This document shows, in pieces, positions 56,174 to 64,000 of a stretch of 64,000 nucleotides of DNA (within the stretch, counting starts at the first letter, position 1; every line of letters starts with the position of its first letter). The DNA comes from Gigaspora rosea. Its lineage: Eukaryota; Glomeromycota; Glomeromycetes; Diversisporales; Gigasporaceae. Made by a program: the position numbers and the translations under genes. The notes below the pieces were generated by a model. It made no database searches. It was not told the origin of the DNA and was given only the letters and a program-made list of their open reading frames with translations. The stretch is from assembly GCA_003550325.1 (NCBI GenBank), contig QKWP01000264.1, forward strand, positions 81,753 to 145,752, given 5' to 3'.

Positions 56174-56475
56174 ATGTTAAAGGCTAATTTTGCAAGAGAT
56201 AATCGGTACGGAAGATATGCTCTTTGTAATGAAGCTAATGAAAATCGTGGATAGTTAGTGAATATGTGGCTGCTGATATAAGAATTCAAAAGTTTTCGAT
56301 GATCTTAAAAGAACACACCAATATCATATATGCGAGTAAATTAATTAATACATGATATCGTTCAACAATATGAAGGATGGAATAATAGATACAACAAATA
56401 TGATATGGGTAAACAATGTAAAAAAAGAGAAAATGAACCTGACTTATGTGGTATGAGTAATTACATATACTATCA
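56174..56475 (+). pseudogene. Gene D: internally deleted kinase-array remnant
   Basis: It begins with the same first exon as gene C (MLKANFARDNRYGRYALCN versus MLKAYFPRNMRNGICDHC). After about 26 codons it jumps to the tail of the terminal exon: IVSEYVAADIRIQKFSMIL, HTNIIYASKLIN, QQYEGWNNRYNKYDMGKQ, LCGMSNYI. All array units and the kinase domain are gone. Stops and frame changes follow the junction near 56255. Confidence 0.8.
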
Positions 56476-58819
56476 GCTATGGTATCTTTATTATATTATT
56501 TATATATCATTTATCTATGTAATGTAGGTTCCGCTTCTATTATTAGCTTTGAAAATCAAGTTCCGGTCATTAAATTGGAAAGTGACTTTTGTTGACTTTT
56601 CAGTTATGCAATAAACCATTAATTGGAATTGAACAATTAAAAACATTAAATAAATAAGTGAATTATTGCAGAACGAATTCAGTCATTTAACGATAATTTA
56701 TCCATTAAAGAAATATAGCACTTAAATATTTTGAACATTTGAGGTAGTACAAGAACGTGGTTGCTAATGACCACAAAAAGTGGGCAAAGAAAGAAAAGAA
56801 TAGAAAGACTGTGTGCTAAAAGAATAACATTTTCGAACCCAATGATTTAGTCTTCTAATGATCCCATATGTTCACATCTAAGGCCATGCAAAATTAATTC
56901 TTCGGTTTGCATAACATGGAATCAGAAAATTTTGTTTTTTTTTTCATTCATGAAATTGAAATTTAAGATTACAAGGCTAATTAAAATTATTCGAATAATT
57001 GTAACTTTTCGAATAATTGCAATTATTCGATTTACTCGCGAATATTCAAATGACTGTTTGCCGATATTTATTATTCAAATCTTCTTCGAAAAAGAAATCA
57101 GCATAAATCATTTAGATCTATTGGGAATATTTAATCATATTGTAAAATATAGGATCTTTTATTACATGAAGGTAATTTCAAGCACATGCTAGTTTTTCAT
57201 TTTACTGTAAACAACCTGTTTATGAATAATACAGTATAATGACAATTTGTGCTAGCACTGTAAAAGGAATCATTGAATCAGTGCAGTATACAATTATTGG
57301 TTCATGGTAGTTTAAATTTATCCCGGTTCTTATTTATACTTATATACTATTTTTTGCACTTATTGTCCATATTTCAGATTCAGGTTATATATTAGTTATT
57401 GTTTATCTTTCACTTGTTAGTGATATAACGAGGCTTTTAAGTAAGTCATTGAGTTATTAACGAAAAGCAAAAGTTGTTAACTAAGGAAAACGGAGAAAAT
57501 GAAAGATATCTTGCAACTGTAGCAAAATTAACTTTGTAAAAGATAAAATTTAGACACTTATTTTCTTAGCAATTAGACGGTAATAAAAAATATATCAAAT
57601 ATTCATTCCTTTTTTTTTAAGAGGTTATTCAATACAGTAACATTCCTTAACAATTAAATATATGTCCTGAAAATTAAGCATTCATATTCGAGAATGTAAA
57701 TAAATGATCGATACTGTTTCCTCAAAAACCGAGGCTAATGAATAACAAATACAATGATTTTTTTCAAAGGCTTAAAAAAAATCGACAAAATAATTAATCA
57801 AAGAACATGAAGAATTTTAATACAAAATTATTGCTGAAGTTTCTAAAAGTCAATGATATAAAAACCGTAAATTCTAGTCCTCTGCATAACGCGCCCTTCA
57901 GATGCGTTTTTATATTTAACAAAGGCCATAAATTCATTTAATCTCAAAAATATGTGCATGAATCTTATTGTTCACTTTATGTTTATCAGTATCAATGTAA
58001 TATATGTTAGTAGGTTTAATACTACTTAATTAAGGTTTTCCAAGCGTCTCCCTTTATTGTTATTAAATGTAAAAAAAATAACCATTTTTTTTTTTATTAA
58101 TAGAATCACTCTGATTGACCGCATAAAGATTTCGGTTGATATAAGGATCACTTCAATTTAATTACAATTAATCGAAATGATTGAACACCGTCTCGATCTA
58201 GCAAATCACATGGGATCTTTGCTAGGAAAATGACCCTCCGAGGCTATATAGATTTTATGAATAAAATTCAAAATAATCAGCTATCTAATAGTTTAATTTA
58301 AATGATTTTTTTTTATTTCGTAAAGCTCACTAGTCTCTATAGTACAAAAAAAAGTTTATGTGAATCGGATCATTGGATAGCTGGCAAATTTAAATTTTGT
58401 TTATAAAGTCTACATGGCCTCGGAAGGTCATTTTCCTAGCAAAGATCCCACATTGAGAAAAGTTGCTTGAGAACAACCTAATTTACTATATTATCATGAA
58501 TTAACATCCATGAAGCGTTAATTCTAGACACAAAATTTGAAGAGAGCTAACAATTAATTTATCCGAATGGTTCTATAGTTTTTCGTTACTAATAGTCTTC
58601 GTCTAGGTTAATTAGTAGCTAGCACTTTTCAAATCACATATCCCAAAATAAGTTATTTGTACAATACAATTTTAAATGTGATGTACTCGATACTGTATTA
58701 CTGTAACATAAATATTTATCTACTTTAGCCTAAGTAGTGTTCAGTGTTACATAGCATTGCATGCTTCAGTACTTATAGCGATCATGGAAACATTTGTAAA
58801 TCATTAACTTTACTGCATT
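56476..58819. other. Spacer D-to-C, duplicated with 45.2-49.2 kb
   Basis: No supported gene; the 86-codon frame at 56932 is not conserved in the homologous spacer. It provides the empty sites for the SINE at 48001 and the LINE at 49201. The MITE at 58211-58450 is private. The last 190 bases resemble the flank upstream of gene D. Confidence 0.55.
58211..58450. mobile_element. 240-bp MITE
   Basis: Left 'tgggatctttgctaggaaaa' and its complement at the right end; similarity continues through TGACC-CCGAGGC and a TAAA-rich inner part. No clear target duplication beyond CA. Confidence 0.85.
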
Positions 58820-59191
58820 ATGTTAAAAGCTTATTTTCCAAGAAATATGCGGAACGGAATATGTGATCATTGTAAAAGAAATAATACATCTCCCACTTGG
58901 TGTCAGACATGTGATCCTCAAAAAACTGTTCAAGGATGGACAAGCGGAAATAAAGATGTTGATGATTGCATTAAAGAATTTCAACTTAAATCCACAGAAT
59001 ATGAGAATGTGATCGAGTGGATTCCTTTTAATAGATTAAATATTCGTAGCAGATTTTCCGCAGTCTGGTTAGATGGCATGCGAACAATATCTGAAGACAA
59101 ATACAAGAATTACGCACGGTCACGTACGCAATGTATGATTAAGCTTGATATATTATATAGTTTTCAGAATTCAATGGATCTGGTAGAGAAG
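58820..59191 (+). CDS. Unit C1: start exon of gene C
   Basis: 124 codons from ATG at 58820, chosen because the same start and upstream DNA recur at 56174. It lacks the beta4-beta5 segment of later units and enters directly at the cysteine module, CDHCKRNNTSPTWCQTCDP. Then GWTSGNKDVDDC, ENVIEWIPFN, a shortened loop (NIRSRFSAVWLDGMR) and KLDILYSFQNSMDLVEK. Donor GTAAAA. This is what a single N-terminal domain of the family looks like. Confidence 0.8.
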
Positions 59192-59273
59192 GTAAAATAT
59201 AAAATAAAATCTATATTTATTTATTAAAAGGCATATCCTTATTTTTATGAGCTTATATTGACTATTTAATAAG

Positions 59274-59738
59274 CTTAAGAATTATATAAAGAAGAATCAA
59301 TGTAAAGTATACGGTTTAACTCTTAATACAATTACTAACAAATATATGTTAGTATTTGATGAATTTCATTTAAGAAGACGTAAATTTCATGGGAAATGTG
59401 CGCACTGTAATCAATATAATACTTCTAAAGCTTGGTGCAATTCGTGTGACCCTATTAGAACAGCTCAAGATTGGACTAGTGGAGATAAGAATATTGATGA
59501 GTGCATTAAAGAATTTCAGCTTAACGCTAGAAAATATGTGAATGTGATCGAATGGATTCCTTTTAATAGACTAAATAATATTCAAAAGAATGGTAACGAA
59601 TCTTTAGCAACTTGGTTAGATGGTATACGAATTACTGAGCTAAACAGTGAGAATGAATACACACAATCACGTAAGCCATATATAATTGGCCTTAAAATAT
59701 TACATAGTTCTCAGAATACAATGGATCTGTTAGACGAG
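59274..59738 (+). CDS. Array unit C2 (intact)
   Basis: 155 codons, LKNYIKKNQCKVYGLTLN to LLDE. CAHCNQYNTSKAWCNSCDP, DWTSGDKNIDEC, VIEWIPFN, NGNESLATWLDG, IIGLKILHSSQN. Donor GTAAGA. The intron after it resembles the one after B1. Confidence 0.8.
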
Positions 59739-59819
59739 GTAAGATGTCAGATAAAACCTGTATTTATTTTACATCATGAGTATATACTTATAAATTATAT
59801 TTATTACCTACCTAATAAG

Positions 59820-60285
59820 TTTAAGAATTATATAAATGCTAATGAATTTAAAGTATACGGGTTAACTCAAAACACAATTACTAATGAGCATATGTTGGTA
59901 TTTGATAAATTTCATTCGAAAAGAAGTAATAAGAATGGGGAATGTGCAAATTGTAATCGATATAACACATCGCGAGCATGGTGTCAGACGTGTGACCCTC
60001 AGAAAACGACTCAAGGATGGACAAGTGGAAATAAGAGTATTGATGATTACATTAAAGAATTTCAGCTTAAAATCACAGAATATGAGAATGTGATCGAGTG
60101 GATTCCTTTTAATAGAGTAAATAATATTATAAAGAATGATGACGAGTTTTTAGCCAATTGGTTAGATGGTATACGAATAATTTCTGGATATCAGTGTGAA
60201 TATACACAATCACGTACACAAACCATGTATAATCACACTTAAAACATTGTTTAATTCACAGGATTCAATGGATCTGTTAGACAAG
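59820..60285 (+). pseudogene. Array unit C3, one-base insertion
   Basis: FKNYINANEFKVYGLTQN; CANCNRYNTSRAWCQTCDP; GWTSGNKSIDDY; NDDEFLANWLDG. An extra A near 60218 shifts the end (TLKTLFNSQDSMDLLDK) out of frame. The unit is 466 bases, one more than the 465 of its neighbours. Confidence 0.8.
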
Positions 60286-60366
60286 GTAAGATTTAAGATA
60301 ACATCTATATTTATTTTGCCATTATCATGTGTATATACTTATAAATTTTATTTGACTGTTAATAAG

Positions 60367-60831
60367 TTTAAGAAATATTTAGAGGATTACAAATTTAAAG
60401 TATACGGGCTAACACAAAACACAATTACTAATGAGTATATGTTGGTATTTGATAAATTTCATTCGAAAAGAAGCAATAAGAATGGGGAATGTGCAAATTG
60501 TAATCGATATAACACATCGCGAGCATGGTGTCAGACATGTGACCCTCAGAGAGCGACTCAAGGATGGACAAGTGGAAATAAGAATATTGATGACTGCATT
60601 AAAGAATTTCAACTTGATATTGCAAAATATGAGGACATGATCGAATGGATTCCTTTTAATAAATTAGATAATATTCAAGAGAATGGCGATGATTTTTTAG
60701 CAACTTAGTTAGACGGCATACGAATAATTTCTGAGGACGAAAACAAGAAATATACGCAATCACGTATGCCATGTATAATTGACCTTAAAACATTGCATAA
60801 CACTCAAAATTCATCGGATTTATTGAAAGAG
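60367..60831 (+). pseudogene. Array unit C4, Trp-to-stop
   Basis: 465 bases, very similar to C3 in the first half: FKKYLEDYKFKVYGLTQN, CANCNRYNTSRAWCQTCDP. TAG at 60706-60708 replaces the Trp of LATWLDG; the frame is otherwise open to LLKE and GTAAGA. Confidence 0.85.
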
Positions 60832-60907
60832 GTAAGATAAAGTCTATATTTATTTTATTATCCTTGATTTTTGCTGCACTTATTAATATACATTTCCATT
60901 TAATAAG

Positions 60908-61367
60908 TTTAAGAGTTATATGAAGGATAAAAAGTCTAAAGTATATGGATTGACTCAAAACGCATCTACTAATAACTACATGTTAATATATGATAAATTT
61001 CATTCCGAAAGAAGCAAATCGAATGGACAATGTGCATGTAATCGATATAACACATCTAAAGCTTGGTGTCAGACATGTGATCCTCCTAAAACAGCTCAAG
61101 GTTGGACTAGTGGAAATAGGAATATTGATGACTTCATTAAAGAAATTCAACTTAAAACGACAGAATATGAAAATGTTGTCGAGTGGATTCCTTTCAATAA
61201 ATTAGATAATATTCAAAAAAAATGATGATGAATTATTAGCAACTTGGTTAGATGGCATACGAATTTATGAGAGTGAATACAATGAATATACACAATCACG
61301 TATGCCATGTATAATCGACCTTAAAAAATTGAATAGCGATCAGAATTCAACGGAGTTGTTAGATGAG
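60908..61367 (+). pseudogene. Array unit C5, frameshift and CxC
   Basis: FKSYMKDKKSKVYGLTQN. One codon is missing from the first cysteine pair (CACNRYNTS instead of CAxCNRYNTS), so the zinc ligands are CxC. An extra A in the run at 61215-61222 ends the frame at IQKK. The remainder, to LLDE, is recognisable. Donor GTCAGA. Confidence 0.8.
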
Positions 61368-61442
61368 GTCAGACATAAAATAAATTCTATATTTGTTTTT
61401 ATTCTTTACTTAGTATATTTACTAATTTGCTTATTTAAAAAG

Positions 61443-61892
61443 TTTAAGTGTTATATAAAGAATAAAAAACTTAAAGTATACGGATTAACTCAAAATTCTG
61501 TTACTAACGATTACATATTGTTATATGATAAATTTCATTCCAAAAGAAGCAAATCGAATGAAAAATGTGCATATTGTAACAGATATAATACTTCTAAGGC
61601 TTGGTGTCATACATGCTATCCTCAGATGACAAGTGGAAATAAGAATATTGATGATTGTATTAAAGGATTTCAACTTAAAGCAACATTGCATGAAGATGTG
61701 ATTGAGTGGATTCCTTTTTATAGATTAAATAATATTCAAAAGAATGGAGATGGGCTTTCAGCAAACTGGTTAGATGGTATACGAATTTCTAAGCATAATG
61801 TCGAGGGCGGATACAAGACATCGCGTACGCCATGTATAATTGATCTTAAAACATTACATAGTTTTCAGAATACAATGAGCCAATTAGAGGAG
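61443..61892 (+). CDS. Array unit C6 (intact, 4-residue deletion)
   Basis: 150 codons, FKCYIKNKKLKVYGLTQN to SQLEE. CAYCNRYNTSKAWCHTCYPQM is followed directly by TSGNKNIDDC: the T-x-QGW residues are absent, as in unit A4. Loop IQKNGDGLSANWLDG; IDLKTLHSFQN. Confidence 0.78.
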
Positions 61893-61978
61893 GTAATATA
61901 TATGATAAATCTACATTTATTTATTATTATGTATATCTTTATTTATTTTTATGTACTTATATTTGCTTATTTAATAAG

Positions 61979-62443
61979 TTTAAGAGTTATATAAACGATA
62001 ACAAACTTAAAGTATATGGATTAACTCAAAACATTGTCACTAATGAGTATATGTTGGTATATGATAAATTTTATTTCAAAAGAAGTTATCAAAATGGAAA
62101 ATGTGCGCGCTGTAACCGAAAAAATACATCTAAATCCTGGTGTCAGACATGTGATCCTCTTAAAACAGCTCAAGGTTGGACTAGTGGAAATAAGGATATT
62201 GATGACTTAATTAAAGAATTTCAACTTAAAACTGCAGAATATGAGAATGTTATTGAGTGGATTCCTTTTAATAGACTAAATAATATTCAAAAGAATGGTG
62301 ATGAATTTTTAGCAACTTGGTTAGATGGTATACGAATAATTTCTGAGGGCGAAAACAAGAAATACACGCGATCACCTATGCCATATATGATTGACCTTAA
62401 GATATTTCATAGCTCTCAGAATTCATTGACTTTATTAAAGAAG
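61979..62443 (+). CDS. Array unit C7 (intact)
   Basis: 155 codons, FKSYINDNKLKVYGLTQN to LLKK. CARCNRKNTSKSWCQTCDP, GWTSGNKDIDDL, ENVIEWIPFN, NGDEFLATWLDG, IDLKIFHSSQN. Donor GTAAAA. Close to the family consensus. Confidence 0.8.
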
Positions 62444-62520
62444 GTAAAATGTAAAATAAGTTTATATAATTTGTCATTAAGTACATCTTATTCTATACTT
62501 ATATTTGCCTATTTAATAAG

Positions 62521-63054
62521 TTTAAGAATTATGTAAAGAAAAAGAAACTTGAAATACGTGGACTAACTCAAAACACCGCTATAAATGAGTTTAAAAATTA
62601 TGTAAAGGATAAGAAACTTAAAGTATATGGGTTAACTCAAAACACAGCTACAGATGAGTATATGCTGGTATATGATAAATTTCATTTCGAAAGAAGCAAA
62701 TCGAATGGACAATGTGCACATTGTAACAGGTATAATACATCTAAAGCTTGGTGTCAGACATGTGATCCTCTTAAAACAGCTCAAGGTTGGACTAGTGGAA
62801 ATAAAAATATTGATGACTTTATTAAGGAATTACAACTTAAAACTACAGAATATGAGAATGTAGTCGAGTGGATTCCTTTCAATAAATTATATAGCATTCA
62901 AAAGAATGGTGACGAATTATTAGCAACTTGGTTGGATGGAATACGAATAATTTCTGAGGACAAATACAAGAAATACACACAATCACGTATTCCACGTATA
63001 ATTGAGCTTAAAATATTACATAGTACTCATAATTCAAATATTCCGTTAGAGAAG
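62521..63054 (+). CDS. Array unit C8 (intact, with in-frame 69-bp duplication)
   Basis: 178 codons: the 155 of a normal unit plus 23. The first 23 codons (62521-62589, FKNYVKKKKLEIRGLTQN) are repeated at once in frame (62590-62658, FKNYVKDKKLKVYGLTQN). The first copy has diverged (EIRG for KVYG). Then CAHCNRYNTSKAWCQTCDP, GWTSGNKNIDDF, NGDELLATWLDG, IIELKILHSTHN. Donor GTAAGA. Confidence 0.8.
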
Positions 63055-63133
63055 GTAAGATATAAAATATAATCTATTTATATTATACCATGATCATGTG
63101 TATATACTTATAATTATATTTACCATTCATAAG

Positions 63134-63292
63134 TTTAAGAAATATTTAGAGAATTTCAAATTTAAAGTATACGGGCTAACTCAAAACACAGCTACTAATG
63201 AGTATATGATGATATTTGATACATTTCACTCTAAAAGAATTAATAAGAATGGAGAATGCGCAAATTGTAATCGATATAATACATCAGAAGCA
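63134..63292 (+). pseudogene. Array unit C9, cut by the hAT insertion
   Basis: FKKYLENFKFKVYGLTQN, YMMIFDTFHSKR, CANCNRYNTSEA; the next codon should be Trp of WCxxC, but the hAT end (TAGGGATG...) follows and supplies a stop. Confidence 0.85.
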
Positions 63293-64000
63293 TAGGGATG
63301 TTACGGTCCGTCCTGGTCCGGTCTCGGTTCGAAAGACCGGGTCCGAGCAGCGGACCACAAACCGGACCAAATTTCATGAACCGGTCCATGGACCAGTCCT
63401 AGTTTAGTCCGGTTCAAGGACCGGTCCGCCTGCAGCCAATAGGATTGGAGAATTTTGACTGAATTGTAACACACACGAATTCTTTACATGTTTTTCCGCA
63501 CAAACCTGTAAGTAATTTTATGATACGTTTACTTAAATGTGCTTTTCTAATTGAACTTCGTTTTATTTTCGAAAAAAAAAACAAATTTTTCAAACATTTC
63601 AAAAGAAATTATTAACAAAGTCAGAAGTTTTGGTAGGCAAAACGCTTTTTGATCTTTCTTTCGAAGTCATTTTGAAGTTACATTTATAGCGTTACTAGTA
63701 AGACTAATCAACATTTTTTTAATGATACCTTTTATTATAATGGTACCACGAAATTATTTTAGTATTAAGCAATTAATCATTTTTATATTTCTAAGATAAG
63801 TATGATCCTTTATTCAATTTCGCCTATTCCATTGCTGATCCAACTTTTAACGCAAAGACACGCTCTTGCTGTTTCAGAGTGAAGACGATTACGAGTTCTG
63901 GAAATAGTGTTACCAGCCACAGAGAAAGCTTGTTCGCAAGCAACACTAGTTGCTTGGATACTTAGATAGTCTGACGCCATTTTTGAGAGAATCGGGTAAG
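63293..64000. mobile_element. hAT-family DNA transposon, one end
   Basis: The terminus reads (ca)tagggatgttacggtccg, a hAT-like TAGGGATG end, followed by about 130 bases crowded with GGTCCG or CGGACC motifs (63307-63425), a probable sub-terminal binding array. A transposase C-terminus lies at 63810-64000 on the minus strand. The other end is outside the window, so the 8-bp duplication cannot be confirmed. Confidence 0.8.
63810..64000 (-). CDS. hAT transposase, C-terminal dimerisation region (partial)
   Basis: Minus strand, running in from beyond the window. YPILSKMASDYLSIQATSV, then CEQAFSVAGNTISRTRNRL, ARACLCVKSWISNG and stop at 63810-63812. This is the conserved hAT C-terminal domain (ATSxxxEQxFSxAGxxI...R.RL...LxxxKSW). 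It is open over the 62 codons seen. The catalytic core would be upstream, outside the window. Confidence 0.85.
   Translation of the reverse strand, partial: YPILSKMASDYLSIQATSVACEQAFSVAGNTISRTRNRLHSETARACLCVKSWISNGIGEIE

Larger units (their letters stand above)
58820..63292 (+). pseudogene. Kinase-array gene C (9 units, 3' end truncated)
   Basis: The only array with a recognisable 5' end. Unit C1 starts MLKAYFPRNMRN, followed by eight more units separated by phase-0 introns of about 75-140 bases with GTAAG-type donors and AATAAG/TAAAAG acceptors. C3 and C5 have single-base frameshifts, C4 a stop, and C9 is cut by a hAT element. C1, C2, C6, C7 and C8 are open. No glycine-loop unit or C-lobe is present before the insertion; they may lie beyond the hAT element outside the window. 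Confidence 0.75.

Noticed and set aside
59274..63054. Array exons considered as a CRISPR-like or DNA-level satellite
   Set aside because: Units are codon-structured, separated by introns with splice signals, and diverge mainly at synonymous or loop positions, so they are protein-coding repeats.

Overview
The window looks like nuclear DNA of an arbuscular mycorrhizal fungus close to Rhizophagus irregularis. It is very AT-rich. Its coding traces are families known to be expanded in that lineage: tyrosine-kinase-like (TKL) kinases with the WCxxC...WTSGN N-terminal extension, a Sel1-repeat/kinase fusion, and an F-box/leucine-rich protein. Short GT-AG introns interrupt the coding units, and the intergenic DNA is packed with nested transposons. 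The species call is inference from gene families and composition.

The dominant theme is one unusual kinase-derived gene family, present as three arrays: A (minus strand, 21.9-27.1 kb), B (plus, 42.0-45.2 kb) and C (plus, 58.8-63.3 kb). An internally deleted remnant lies between B and C (56.2-56.5 kb), and loose relics lie at 1.5-1.9 kb and 7.0-7.9 kb. Each array is a tandem series of exons of about 155 codons, separated by short phase-0 introns. An exon starts inside the kinase N-lobe (strand beta4, ...KVYGLTQNTTTNEYMLV...). It continues through a CX2C-X9-CX2C zinc-ribbon-like module and WTSGNKxIDD...VIEWIPF, and ends at the alpha-C helix of the next N-lobe (...IDLKTLHSSQN...LLEE). Most units lack the glycine-rich loop but keep the VALK-type lysine. 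Arrays A and B end with one unit that has a normal glycine loop plus a full C-lobe exon (HCDLHCGN, DLG, APE) and an acidic tail. Unit-level stops, frameshifts and damaged splice sites suggest most copies are decaying.

The rest by region. 0-9.9 kb: retroelement tail, kinase relics, MITEs, and copy 1 of a segmental duplication (about 4.66-7.99 kb). 9.9-12.7 kb: an F-box/LRR gene split by a 1.1 kb hAT-like element with an 8-bp target duplication. 13-15 kb: a decayed coiled-coil gene. 15-23 kb: copy 2 of the segmental duplication, invaded by a 3.6 kb composite of terminal-repeat element, MITE and 5'-truncated LINE. 27-34 kb: gene-poor DNA with a Sel1-kinase pseudogene. 34-41 kb: SINE-like elements with tRNA-like heads, a palindrome of more than 500 bp and minisatellites. 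49.2-55.9 kb: a nearly full-length, decayed LINE carrying two nested DNA elements. 63.3-64 kb: the start of a hAT element, with the C-terminal end of its transposase, that truncates array C.

The window records repeated tandem and segmental duplication of kinase genes followed by transposon insertion. Duplicated segments supply several natural empty-site comparisons. I see no rRNA genes, canonical tRNA genes or CRISPR arrays.
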